DNA of 64,000 nucleotides from Pseudomonadales bacterium (GCA_024234395.1 JACKOH010000003.1:1-64000), one strand, 5' to 3'; shown: positions 25,861 to 33,626, numbered from the stretch's first letter. Numbers and translations: made by a program. The notes: generated from the letters alone by a model not told the origin.

Positions 25861-25892
25861 GGTGGTGGGAAGTCGCGCGAGGCGACGGTTGA

Positions 25893-26504
25893 TCAGGCGG
25901 TGAGCCGGTGCCAGTCCTGGGACAGGGGCGCGAACTCGTAACCCAGGGCGCCGAGGCGGTCGCGTTGCTGGCGCAACAGCCGACGATCGACGGTGGCATC
26001 CAGTTTCACGACATCGCCCAAGGGCCAGAGTGGGCCGAAGAGTGTGACGTCATCGTCCTGAGAATCCGGCTTGGCCGGCTTGCTGGGCACGGCTGCACCG
26101 AACGGTGTGGTGTCGACCAGAGGGTCGTTCGCCTCCCTGTCATCCTCTGCTTCGGCGGGAGCCGTTGCAGCAGGCACAGGGGCTTGCGCTTCCTCGTCGA
26201 TAGGATCGACTTCCTGCGGACTCAGCCGGTTGGCTTCGTCACTGCTCAGGGGGTCGATAGTCGACAGGGTCATCCCGCCCAGGTGGGCGCGGATCTCGAT
26301 GACCATGCGGCCGCTGGTGTTGTACGTGGACGGACGAATCTCGGTGATGACGAAATCGCCCTCGTACTTACCCTCGCGGTACTGATCAAGCTCGGCATTC
26401 TTGATGACAAATTCGCCGATGGCGGTGGCGAGGCGGCCAACATTGAAGTCGCCGTTCCTGCCGTGGATGGTTCTGATGGCCAACTGGCCTGAGATAGTGA
26501 TCAT
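25893..26504 (-). CDS. DUF3275 family ICE protein
   Basis: A 203-aa protein. The N-terminal ~75 residues (MITISGQLAIRTIHGRNGDFNVGRLATAIGEFVIKNAELDQY) match the DUF3275 family found in ICE cores. The middle is an acidic, alanine/proline-rich linker, and the C-terminus (LGALGYEFAPLSQDWHRL) is a short conserved module. Cytoplasmic; its function is not known. DUF3275 genes usually neighbour the DUF3577 gene, as here, which suggests a shared role in ICE replication or maintenance. Confidence 0.82.
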   Translation of the reverse strand: MITISGQLAIRTIHGRNGDFNVGRLATAIGEFVIKNAELDQYREGKYEGDFVITEIRPSTYNTSGRMVIEIRAHLGGMTLSTIDPLSSDEANRLSPQEVDPIDEEAQAPVPAATAPAEAEDDREANDPLVDTTPFGAAVPSKPAKPDSQDDDVTLFGPLWPLGDVVKLDATVDRRLLRQQRDRLGALGYEFAPLSQDWHRLTA

Positions 26505-26542
26505 GGTTCAGTTCCTCGTGCTGAAGTTTGAGATAGGAAAGC

Positions 26543-26562
26543 AAGGCCCCGGTTGGGGCCTT
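26543..26562 (-). terminator. GC-rich hairpin between DUF3577 and DUF3275 genes
   Basis: AAGGCCCC-GGTT-GGGGCCTT lies just after the DUF3577 stop on the minus strand. No T-run follows, so it may be an attenuator or RNA-processing site rather than a strong terminator. Confidence 0.5.
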
Positions 26563-26569
26563 GTGTGGC

Positions 26570-27097
26570 TCAAAACGACTCGGCCGGTACAGGTGCGCCA
26601 TCGCCGGTTTCGGAAGTCACCGTTTCGGACACGGAAGCATCCTGAGCAGTGGCTTCTGCCGGCACGGATGGCGTGCCGTCATGCGCCGTTCCTTCAGCGG
26701 CCTTGGGTTCGGCCTTGTAGACGAGTTGACCGTCGACCTTGATCCAACTGACGAAGAGCAGTCGTGCCTTGAGGCTGACTCCCTGTTCACCGGCACGCTT
26801 CCCCTTGCTGTAGGTGAAGGTGTCGGCCCACAGGTCACCCAGGCGGAAGCCGATCAGTACTTTGCGTTCGGCCTCGACGGCCTGCTGGCAACGACGGATC
26901 AGATGCTGGGCCTCGCTGCCGGAAACGCGCACGTCGAAACGGCGGTATTCCGGTGAATCGCTCGGACCATTCAGCGCTGCAATGTCACAGGCAAGAAAGG
27001 CATCACCTTTACGGGGCGTCACTTCGCGAATGCGATTGAGATAACCCAGGCCGGTGATATGCAGGTCGAAATAGGACTTATCAGATGAAGGGTTCAT
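26570..27097 (-). CDS. STY4534-like (DUF3577) ICE replication-associated protein
   Basis: A 175-aa protein whose N-terminal ~125 residues (SYFDLHITGLGYLNRIREVTPRKGDAFLACDIAALNG) match DUF3577/STY4534 proteins, an OB-fold-like, SSB-resembling family of integrative elements. The C-terminal 45 residues are an acidic, low-complexity tail like the tail of SSB proteins. A role in handling single-stranded ICE DNA is plausible but inferred. The ATG at 27097 was chosen because the family sequence starts there. It is the first gene after a true terminator and a structured leader, so transcription may restart here. Confidence 0.83.
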   Translation of the reverse strand: MNPSSDKSYFDLHITGLGYLNRIREVTPRKGDAFLACDIAALNGPSDSPEYRRFDVRVSGSEAQHLIRRCQQAVEAERKVLIGFRLGDLWADTFTYSKGKRAGEQGVSLKARLLFVSWIKVDGQLVYKAEPKAAEGTAHDGTPSVPAEATAQDASVSETVTSETGDGAPVPAESF

Positions 27098-27127
27098 GGT
27101 GAATCTCCAGATGTAATGAATAAACAA

Positions 27128-27168
27128 GCGGAGACACACCCACCCTGGCGGGGAGGTATAACCCCCGC
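27128..27168 (-). promoter_or_regulatory. Two-tier hairpin-like leader before the DUF3577 gene
   Basis: The outer stem GCGGAG (27128-27133) pairs with CCCCGC (27163-27168), including one G-U pair. The inner GC-rich hairpin is less regular than in the other copies. It ends about 30 nt before the start codon. Confidence 0.55.
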
Positions 27169-27285
27169 GCGGGTCGATGGATCGGATGATCCTGGTAGTG
27201 CTGTGCATCCACCATCCCAAGGGATGGCCGTTCGCGCTGGGGATGCTGAGGCGAACTGGTTGGGTCACGCGGTCGGAACCGCGCC

Positions 27286-27334
27286 GTAGCCTTGAAGACC
27301 GTGGCTACCTGGGCATGTCGCTGACGCATCAGCG
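27286..27334. ncRNA. Structured element, copy 1 of 2
   Basis: Two hairpins are joined by the conserved linker CTGGGCATG: GTAGCC/GGCTAC with loop TTGAAGACCGT, then CGCTGA/TCAGCG. Copy 2 at 29034-29084 has the same loop and linker but different stem bases that still pair. The strand is unknown. Confidence 0.6.
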
Positions 27335-27409
27335 GAACATGCGGGCAGGGTGGCACCGCAACGTGTCGGTCGGCGACCTTCAATAGGAATTTGCGCGCTC
27401 CCCAATTGT

Positions 27410-27440
27410 TCGCAAAAAAAGAGCCCCAATCGGGGCTCAG
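27410..27440 (-). terminator. Rho-independent terminator after the 237-aa gene
   Basis: On the minus strand the hairpin GAGCCCC-GATT-GGGGCTC is followed by TTTTTTT, directly after the stop of the gene at 27444-28157. Confidence 0.92.
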
Positions 27441-27443
27441 GCA

Positions 27444-28157
27444 TCAGTTGTCGAAAGTCGGCAACCCTTCCAGGAATGCCGCATTGGGATCGAAGATCAG
27501 GATGCGCACGTCTGCCTGGGCGGCAAGCTGCATCACGGTGATCAGGGGCTGTGGCACACAGGCATTCACCAACTCGTCATGCAGAGACTGTGCATCCCGA
27601 CCCTCGACGAAGGTGAGGTTGTCGTCTACCCAAGGGGTGGCGATCAACTTCACCCCCACTGCGTCACTGTCGGGGATACGAAAGGCCTCGAACAGCAGAC
27701 CAGTAGGCGTGGAAGCACTGGCCAAGTCTTCGAGATACTGAAGCGCCTCCTCGGGCAAGTGTCCGGAACTGATCTCCCAACACCGGCTGTAGTGGCCGGT
27801 TTCGAATGTCAATCGTCGCACGACTTCCAGGGCGGCTTCGTGGCTGTATATATCACCCACATGAACGGGTGTACCGCCATCATCCGCCATGACGGCATGG
27901 ACGACGGTCTGCACCACGCCAAGGCTGGGACAACGAGCGTCGAGCTCACTGGCAACGTCCTGGCCTTCGGTGATCACAGTAAAGTCATCACAAAAGACGC
28001 ATTCGAAGCGAGTGATTTGCTCATCTGTCAGATGAGCCTGTGAAGTATGCAGTGGAAGATAGGTCAGCGGGCAATCATCCTCATAGCGGATAGCCAGCAA
28101 GCGTTGAATGGACAGGCCTCGATAGCCTCGGATAAAGGGATTGTTTAAGGGGATCAT
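27444..28157 (-). CDS. Conserved ICE protein of 237 aa (possibly DUF5983), function unknown
   Basis: The protein has an N-terminal part with a C-x2-C pair (FECVFCDDF) and a C-terminal part (GVKLIATPWVDDNLTFVEG to LIFDPNAAFLEGLPTFDN). The latter resembles ICE proteins I recall as DUF5983, without certainty. No signal peptide or transmembrane helix; probably cytoplasmic. A two-tier hairpin leader ends 25 nt before its start, and a strong terminator follows it. No catalytic motif is visible. Confidence 0.75.
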   Translation of the reverse strand: MIPLNNPFIRGYRGLSIQRLLAIRYEDDCPLTYLPLHTSQAHLTDEQITRFECVFCDDFTVITEGQDVASELDARCPSLGVVQTVVHAVMADDGGTPVHVGDIYSHEAALEVVRRLTFETGHYSRCWEISSGHLPEEALQYLEDLASASTPTGLLFEAFRIPDSDAVGVKLIATPWVDDNLTFVEGRDAQSLHDELVNACVPQPLITVMQLAAQADVRILIFDPNAAFLEGLPTFDN

Positions 28158-28182
28158 GGGTGTTCTCCAGTAGAGGAAAGGT

Positions 28183-28213
28183 GGAGCCGATCCCCCACTG
28201 GGGATCAGACCCC
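28183..28213 (-). promoter_or_regulatory. Two-tier hairpin leader before the 237-aa gene
   Basis: The inner stem GATCCCC/GGGGATC (28189-28206) is enclosed by GGAGCC (28183-28188) with GACCCC (28208-28213), which pair with two G-U wobbles as minus-strand RNA. It ends 25 nt before the start codon. Confidence 0.72.
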
Positions 28214-28235
28214 AGGGGTTGAAGAAAATAGGCTG

Positions 28236-28628
28236 TTACCAGCCGGTATAGTTGAGGATCAGGTCGGCAATGACCTGACGCCGTTCCAGGTCCAGGCCAC
28301 CAAGGTCAGACAGACCGTGGACGCCAACCCGCTTGAGCAGCGCACCGCCAATCTCGGCGTTGTAGAAGCTGACCATGGCGGCCAGAAAGACCCGTTCGCC
28401 GGAACTCATCACGCCAATGGCTTGATCGATAACCTCCAGATTCGGGCACAAATCCCACTTGTCCTCGGCCTGGTCGACATGGTCCTTGGTGCCCTTGCCA
28501 AACAGAGCGGGATTGAGCAGTTGGACACCGCGTTTCCAAGCATGGAAGAAAGCCTCGGGCGCCTGTGTGAAATGTCGATCATTGAGGGCAATCTGTTCCA
28601 GCATTGCCTGTTTGTTCATCGTGTTCAT
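28236..28628 (-). CDS. Conserved ICE protein of 130 aa, function unknown
   Basis: A mostly helical soluble protein (ALNDRHFTQAPEAFFHAWKRGVQLLNP to FLAAMVSFYNAEIGGALLKRVGVHGLSDLGGLDLERRQVIADLILNYTGW). I do not recognise a family. AGGAG lies 8 nt before the ATG at 28628. It follows the 76-aa gene by 25 bp without its own hairpin leader, so the two are probably one transcript. Confidence 0.75.
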   Translation of the reverse strand: MNTMNKQAMLEQIALNDRHFTQAPEAFFHAWKRGVQLLNPALFGKGTKDHVDQAEDKWDLCPNLEVIDQAIGVMSSGERVFLAAMVSFYNAEIGGALLKRVGVHGLSDLGGLDLERRQVIADLILNYTGW

Positions 28629-28653
28629 CGCAAATGCTCCTGATCGTTGAGAC

Positions 28654-28884
28654 TCATGGGTGCGTCCGCTGTGTCCATGCGCCGGTTTTCAGGGCATGGC
28701 TGGCGGCGTCGTGAGTGGGGAAGTATTCGACGGACTCGCGCGAGACGGGGCCGTCATCGAAGGTGCCGAGGTAGTACCCGGCGGCACAGCGCAGCACCTG
28801 CAGAGGCAGGCGCTTGCCCGCATAAACCAATGCCATGGAGCCGGCCTCGGCGACCGGTCTGGCGGTGACTGGATAGATGGACAT
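28654..28884 (-). CDS. Small conserved ICE protein of 76 aa
   Basis: A 76-aa protein (starts MSIYPVTARPVAEAGSMALVYAGKRLPLQ) with a beta-rich pattern. I know no function for it. The ATG at 28884 is chosen because GGAGAG lies 6-7 nt upstream; an ATG four codons earlier would overlap that site. A two-tier hairpin leader ends 20 nt before the start, and structured element copy 2 lies further upstream. It may be the first gene of a short operon with the 130-aa gene. Confidence 0.72.
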   Translation of the reverse strand: MSIYPVTARPVAEAGSMALVYAGKRLPLQVLRCAAGYYLGTFDDGPVSRESVEYFPTHDAASHALKTGAWTQRTHP

Positions 28885-28904
28885 GGAACTCTCCATTGAG
28901 TGAT

Positions 28905-28940
28905 GGGAAGCGCCACATCCCAGCGGGACATGGGATTCCC
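28905..28940 (-). promoter_or_regulatory. Two-tier hairpin leader before the 76-aa gene
   Basis: The outer stem GGGAA..CCA (28905-28915) pairs with TGG..TTCCC (28931-28940) around the inner hairpin TCCC-AGC-GGGA. It ends 20 nt before the start codon. Confidence 0.7.
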
Positions 28941-29633
28941 GTGGGGTGGATGAAGCATCGTCGCCCTGACAGGGCGATCGTCCGCGGGACGATGCGTGGC
29001 GGACTGGTCCGGTCGTCCTTGAACCACCAGGATGCAGCCTTGAAGACCGGGGCTGCCTGGGCATGGTGCTGACGAAAATCAGCAACTCATTGGGTCAAGG
29101 TTCCAAAGTCTTGCGGGTGTTGGCGAGGGAGAATTCGTTATTGAATTCGCCCTGTTTGGCAGGGCAAGTGGCAAGTAATGGTGGCCACGGGAAAAGCAGC
29201 CGAAGGCAGATGCCTTCGGCGTGGATGAGGTCACCACCCGTGGGCTGCACAGGGCCCGGTCGTCGTCAGAACCTGGCACTGTTCCAGCAAGCACACCCGG
29301 CCCGTGTCGTGGCTGGGGCCGGCATCCTCTGGCACACATCCGCGCACAAAGGGAGCCCGTTGTTTCGCCGGTGGGCGCCGGCGCCGAATACCGCTGACCC
29401 CGGAGGGTCTCCTGACGGCTCGCGCGAGCAGGCACAAGGCGTCAGGAGACCCTTCGCGAGCAGCGAAGCATTGACGAAGGGAAGATCCCTCGGGTCATGG
29501 GATCGATGAACATTGGCCTTCTCGCCGGCGGCCAAAACCGCCAGGCGCGCACACCGAGATAGAAGGTAAGGCGTGCTGGGGCACCGCGCGGGGTGCGGGC
29601 GTTCGCGTGAAGCCAGTTGATCCGGGAAAACAG
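28941..29633. other. Gene-poor 0.7-kb region with strong secondary structure
   Basis: No reading frame here looks like a real gene. The region holds overlapping inverted repeats at 28955-28995, structured element copy 2 (29034-29084) and a 14-bp perfect inverted repeat (29404-29417 with 29440-29453) that encloses the palindrome GCTCGCGCGAGC. It lies between topB and the small ICE genes and may contain promoters, a non-coding RNA or a DNA-processing site. Confidence 0.6.
29034..29084. ncRNA. Structured element, copy 2 of 2
   Basis: GCAGCC/GGCTGC with loop TTGAAGACCGG, the linker CTGGGCATG, then TGCTGA/TCAGCA. Compared with copy 1, both stems changed one base pair while keeping pairing (T-A to C-G, and C-G to T-A). 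Confidence 0.6.
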
Positions 29634-31643
29634 TCATGCCGTTCTGGAGGATGAGCGCTTGCGCTTACGTCCGCGACGGCCTTTGCCGGTCGATTTGATG
29701 GGCAGGGTGCCCTTGCAATCCGGATACCGGCTGCATGACCAGAAGGCACCGTTCTTGCCGTGTCGTTGGCGCGTGGCTGCCCCGCATTGCGGGCAGGCTG
29801 GCCCTTGCGGCTGGGCGATCGTCAGGGCGGCTCCCCGGTACTGCTGCACCAGTTGCGCCACCCAGGCCGATTGCTTGTCGATAAAGCCGTCCAGCGTCAT
29901 CTGGCCCGCCTCGATCCTATCCAGGGCCTGCTCCCAGATGGCGGTCGTACCGGGATCGGCGATCGCGCCGGGCACGGCATCGATCAACGTGCAAGCCGCC
30001 TCGGTCGCGCGGATCGCCTTGCCTTTCCTGGCAATGTAGCCGCGCGCCAGCAGGCCATTGATGATGCCGGCACGTGTGGCTTCGGTGCCGATCCCCGTGG
30101 TTTCCTTCAGTGTCTGCTTGAGCCGAGGGTCGGTCACCAGCTTGGCCACGCCTTTCATAGCCTTGATCAGTTCACCCTGCGTATAGGGCCGGGGTGGCTT
30201 GGTTTTAAGCGCCTTCAGCTCGACCTGTTCCAGTGAGCAGGTCGCATCGGTTGCAAGCGGGGGCAGTCGCTGACTCTGCGCGTCACTCGGTTCCACCTCG
30301 TGTTCATTACGGGGCATCACGCGGTGCCAACCGGGTTCGACCACCTGTTTGCCCACGGCCTGTAGCGACTGCCCGGTGGCTGCGAACTGGGCATGGGTCC
30401 GGTCGAACTCATGATGCGGCAGGAACTGCGCCAGGTAGTGCGCCCGGATGAGTCGGTAGACCGCCAGTTCCTTCGCCGACATGGCACTGACGTTGGCTGG
30501 CTCCAGGGTCGGAATGATGCCATGGTGGGCTGTCACCTTGCCGTCGTTCCAGGCGCGGGAGCGGATGCTTCGGTCCAGACCGTCGATCAAGGGGCGCAAG
30601 GCCGGGTCAGAAGCCGCCAGGGCGTCGAGGACGGTGGGGACTTCCGCCAGCATGCTTTCGGGCAGGTAGCCCGAATCACTGCGCGGATAGGTCGTCGCCT
30701 TGTGCGTCTCGTACAGGGCCTGGGCGATGTCCAGGGTCTCCTGCACGTCCAGTCCGAACTGCCGGGAACACACCTCTTGCAAGGTACCCAGGTCGAACGG
30801 TAGCGGCGGTGCCTCACGCACGCGCTCCGTTTCCACGAGGGTCACGGTGGCGTCACGGGCCTTGCTCAGCGTATCGGCGGCGCTTCGCGCCACGGATTCC
30901 TGCAGGCACCGGCCTGCTTCGTCCGTGCTGCCGTCAGGCGGTAACCAACTCGCCTTGAAGGATTGGCCTGCGTGGGTGAGGACCATCTCGATGTCCCAAT
31001 AGGGCACGGCAACGAAGCGTTCGATGGCCCGGTCGCGATCCACTACCAGCTTCAGGGTGGGCGTCTGCACCCGGCCCACCGAGAGCACGCCGCCGTAGCC
31101 CGACTGTTGACCCAGCAGGGTGAACAGTCGGCTCAGGTTCATGCCGATCAGCCAGTCCGCCCGGGAGCGCGCCAGGGCTGAGTGGTACAGGGGCAGCGTT
31201 TCCGTTCCCGGCTTGAGCGCATCCAGCGCCTTGCGAATGGAGGTGTCGTTCAGTGCCGACAACCAGAGCCGCCGAATCGGCCCGCGGTAGCCGCACAGGT
31301 CGAGGATCTCGCGGGCAATCATCTCGCCCTCGCGATCGGCGTCGGTGGCGATCACCAGTTCGGCGGCCTTGGCGATGAGCTGCTTGACGATGTTGAACTG
31401 CGCTTTGGTCGAGGCCTTGACCTCGATGCGCCAGCGCTCGGGAATAATGGGCAACTGCTCGATCGACCAGCGCCGGTACTGCTCGCGGTAGGCTTCCGGC
31501 GGCGCGGTTTCGAGCAGATGGCCGATGCACCAGGTCACGGTGATACCTGATCCCGTGTAGCAACCGTTACCGCGCTGCCGGGCACCCAGCACACGGGCGA
31601 TGTCCTTGCCCTGCGAGGGCTTCTCGCACAGATAGACCCGCAC
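29634..31643 (-). CDS. topB: DNA topoisomerase III
   Basis: A 669-aa type IA topoisomerase. The N-terminal TOPRIM domain has ATDADREGEMIAREI, followed by the conserved LSVGRVQTPTLKLVVDRD. The catalytic tyrosine lies in TTYPRSDSGYLPE. A C-terminal zinc finger reads CPQCGAATRQRHGKNG with a later CSRYPDC. It decatenates or resolves DNA during ICE replication and transfer. The start is GTG at 31643, six nt after AGGAGG. Four 12-bp direct repeats and a 17-bp palindrome lie just upstream. Length is normal for ICE/plasmid TopB. Confidence 0.95.
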   Translation of the reverse strand: MRVYLCEKPSQGKDIARVLGARQRGNGCYTGSGITVTWCIGHLLETAPPEAYREQYRRWSIEQLPIIPERWRIEVKASTKAQFNIVKQLIAKAAELVIATDADREGEMIAREILDLCGYRGPIRRLWLSALNDTSIRKALDALKPGTETLPLYHSALARSRADWLIGMNLSRLFTLLGQQSGYGGVLSVGRVQTPTLKLVVDRDRAIERFVAVPYWDIEMVLTHAGQSFKASWLPPDGSTDEAGRCLQESVARSAADTLSKARDATVTLVETERVREAPPLPFDLGTLQEVCSRQFGLDVQETLDIAQALYETHKATTYPRSDSGYLPESMLAEVPTVLDALAASDPALRPLIDGLDRSIRSRAWNDGKVTAHHGIIPTLEPANVSAMSAKELAVYRLIRAHYLAQFLPHHEFDRTHAQFAATGQSLQAVGKQVVEPGWHRVMPRNEHEVEPSDAQSQRLPPLATDATCSLEQVELKALKTKPPRPYTQGELIKAMKGVAKLVTDPRLKQTLKETTGIGTEATRAGIINGLLARGYIARKGKAIRATEAACTLIDAVPGAIADPGTTAIWEQALDRIEAGQMTLDGFIDKQSAWVAQLVQQYRGAALTIAQPQGPACPQCGAATRQRHGKNGAFWSCSRYPDCKGTLPIKSTGKGRRGRKRKRSSSRTA

Positions 31644-31757
31644 GCTGTACCTCCTTGCTCATGGTGGCCCCGGGACTGAACTGGCTACAGCATGGCGGTC
31701 GGTGAATGATGTAGCTGCACATAACCCGATCTTGCTGGGTTCCGGGTTTTGGCCTGG

Positions 31758-31805
31758 CATGATGGGTGACATGCGGGGTGGCATGAGGGGCAACATGCAG
31801 GGTGG
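31758..31805. repeat. Four tandem 12-bp iteron-like repeats
   Basis: Units begin at 31758, 31770, 31782 and 31794 with consensus CATGNNGGGYRR. They lie between topB and ssb, about 115-160 bp upstream of the topB start. Confidence 0.75.
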
Positions 31806-31836
31806 GAAGAGTGGACGTTGATGGGCTTCGGTGGCG

Positions 31837-31853
31837 CTATACCAGTGGTATAA
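31837..31853. promoter_or_regulatory. 17-bp palindrome upstream of topB (operator candidate)
   Basis: TATACCA-G-TGGTATA at 31838-31852. It matches the palindrome at 33751-33767 except at symmetric positions, so the two are probably sites for the same regulator. Confidence 0.6.
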
Positions 31854-31869
31854 CCGTCGCTGGCGCAAA

Positions 31870-31901
31870 GTGAGCGGCTGAAGGTTGGTGCAGCCGCTCA
31901 C
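31870..31901 (-). terminator. 11-bp stem after ssb
   Basis: GTGAGCGGCTG (31870-31880) pairs perfectly with CAGCCGCTCAC (31891-31901). It begins 9 bp after the ssb stop. There is no T-run, so terminator function is only probable. Confidence 0.55.
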
Positions 31902-31909
31902 GGCCTTGC

Positions 31910-32314
31910 TCACTCGTCAGCAGGTGGCTCACTGTCGGGCTCCTTGGGCTCCTTGGGCACCAGGGTCACGCGCTCGATGCGATACGGCAGGATACCGACC
32001 CGGCGTGCCTCGATTTTGAAGGTCACGCGCTCGTTCTCCTCGGCGTCCTCCCACTCGTCGCGTACCGTCCGGCCTTCCACCAGTACGCGCATACCCTTCT
32101 GGTACAGCGTCTGCCAGTGTTCGGCGTCGCGGTGCCACAGCTCCACCGGCGCCCAGAAGCCGCCGCGGTCCTCGTAGCCATCCTTGACCGGTATGGGGTT
32201 GTCGAAATACACGTTCAGCCGCAGCAACCGGCGGGGTTCGTCATTGCCGTGGGTGAACTCCCGGTACTCTGGCGCAGAGCCGATATTGCCCTCGCCGTAG
32301 AAGTGTGTGCTCAT
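31910..32314 (-). CDS. ssb: Single-stranded DNA-binding protein of the ICE
   Basis: A 134-aa OB-fold protein starting MSTHFYGEGNIGSAPEYREF. It contains RLNVYFDNP, FWAPVELWHRDAEHWQTLYQKGMRVLVEGRTV, and an acidic tail (EPKEPDSEPPADE). It coats single-stranded DNA during conjugative replication. The ATG at 32314 overlaps the stop of the DUF3158 gene (ATGA); the longer open frame upstream only shadows that gene. It stands in the conserved block parA-parB-...-ssb-topB. Confidence 0.9.
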   Translation of the reverse strand: MSTHFYGEGNIGSAPEYREFTHGNDEPRRLLRLNVYFDNPIPVKDGYEDRGGFWAPVELWHRDAEHWQTLYQKGMRVLVEGRTVRDEWEDAEENERVTFKIEARRVGILPYRIERVTLVPKEPKEPDSEPPADE

Positions 32315-32844
32315 GGGTTTGACTCCGTGGTGGCGTGCCCCTGGGTACGCCGGTGATAGGCCGCTTCGGCCTGGGCCATCTTGCCGGCGCAGTCCAGGGC
32401 CTGGCGGGCAATGCTGTGGGTGAGGCTGATCTGCATGTTCAGGGCAATGCGCTGCAGCTCCATGGCGTACAGGTCGTCGATCAGCGAGACGGGGGTCGCA
32501 GGGGCGGCGATCAGTCCCTCCCACAGGACGACGCCCATGGATGACCGGTCGAGGTTGCGCCAGCGCAGGAAGGTCGTCCCTGCGCCAGTGGTCTGCTGGG
32601 CCAGTTGCACGCCGAGCAGGTTGAACGGCACCTGACGGGCCTGGGGCAGCACGTGCCGCAGCGCCAGGCTGATCAGGTCGTCGCGCAGCCCGATGCATCG
32701 GTTGGCCCAGTCCTCCAGACTCCCCTTACCCTTAAAGGGTTTTAAAAGGCCTTTTAGGTAGGCAGCGTGTTCCAGGCGCTGGAAGTCCGGCTGTTCCAGG
32801 GGCGCAAAGGGCCGCGACGTACCAAGACGTATTGACTCAGTCAT
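32311..32844 (-). CDS. DUF3158 family ICE protein
   Basis: A 177-aa helical protein (begins MTESIRLGTSRPFAPLEQPDFQRLEHAAYLKG) matching the DUF3158 family of ICE cores. Its function is unknown; the constant position between the PFL_4669-like gene and ssb suggests a part in replication or DNA processing. It overlaps both neighbours by 4 bp. No membrane or export signal. Confidence 0.82.
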   Translation of the reverse strand: MTESIRLGTSRPFAPLEQPDFQRLEHAAYLKGLLKPFKGKGSLEDWANRCIGLRDDLISLALRHVLPQARQVPFNLLGVQLAQQTTGAGTTFLRWRNLDRSSMGVVLWEGLIAAPATPVSLIDDLYAMELQRIALNMQISLTHSIARQALDCAGKMAQAEAAYHRRTQGHATTESNP

Positions 32845-33626
32845 GCTGGCGCCTCCTCGTCTGGCGATACGCTGTCGTCAGCTTCGTCGTCATCCCCGGC
32901 CTTGTCGGCTGGCGCATCACTGGGAGATGCTGGCTTGGCCGAGGTATCTCGCGACGATCGGCGGTTGATCGGCGGCGCGAAGCGCGAACGGCGGGTGCCT
33001 TCGAGTACGTCCTGGGGCAAGTCTCCAAACTTGTCCCGTGCCGTCCGCGCCACCGCGTTGTTGGCCGCAAAGTCGTCCCGGCAGGTGCCGGAATAGCGGT
33101 ACTGCTGGGCCAGCGAGAACAGGCTGCGCAGGGCATGCGCCCCATCGTTGAGCCAGCGTTCCAGGGTGCTGCGATCGATCAACGCGGTGTGATGCGCCAG
33201 GATCAGGCGGCGTGCCAGCTCGTCGTAGTCGGCGAGCAGATAGACCGCCATGAAGCCTAGCTGGGCATTGACGAACAGGGGCAGCTTGATGGGCTGGACG
33301 TTGAGGTTGTCCCCCAGGCTGAGGGCCGCCGGCACATCCGCCAGGGCCTGGTCCACCTGTTCGCGCAGGGCGTGCAGTCGTGTCCGGGTGTCGTTGATCT
33401 TCTCCTCGACCCGCAGCATCCACCAGTCCGAGTAGGGGTCGTCCTGTTCAGCCCCGCGCTTGAGCTTGTTCATGATCGACAGGAATGCGTTGAGGCCGAT
33501 GATGCCCGGCTTGCCTTCCGAGGCGGCACGCCCATGCCAGATGCGGGAGGCGTGGTGGGTGTGCAGCGTCAGCGCCATCGCGCTGCGCAGCGATCCGAGG
33601 TTCAGTTGCAGAGATTCGTTGGCCAT
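32841..33626 (-). CDS. ICE protein, PFL_4669 family
   Basis: A 261-aa protein matching the PFL_4669 (TIGR03761) family: NLGSLRSAMALTLHTHHASRIWHGRAASEGKPGIIGLNAFLSIMNKLK and the central WWMLRVEEKI segment. The last 50 residues are a low-complexity acidic tail. It starts a block of three genes coupled by 4-bp overlaps (this gene, DUF3158, ssb). A 17-bp palindrome lies about 125 bp upstream and probably regulates the block. Molecular activity unknown. Confidence 0.86.
   Translation of the reverse strand: MANESLQLNLGSLRSAMALTLHTHHASRIWHGRAASEGKPGIIGLNAFLSIMNKLKRGAEQDDPYSDWWMLRVEEKINDTRTRLHALREQVDQALADVPAALSLGDNLNVQPIKLPLFVNAQLGFMAVYLLADYDELARRLILAHHTALIDRSTLERWLNDGAHALRSLFSLAQQYRYSGTCRDDFAANNAVARTARDKFGDLPQDVLEGTRRSRFAPPINRRSSRDTSAKPASPSDAPADKAGDDDEADDSVSPDEEAPA

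Noticed and set aside
29063..29509. Open frames on both strands in the gap left of topB
   Set aside because: No ribosome site, no protein-like pattern, and they run across strong inverted repeats.
31659..31913. Minus-strand open frame of 84 codons between topB and ssb
   Set aside because: It spans the iteron-like repeats and hairpin, has no ribosome site and reads as low-complexity proline/methionine repeats.
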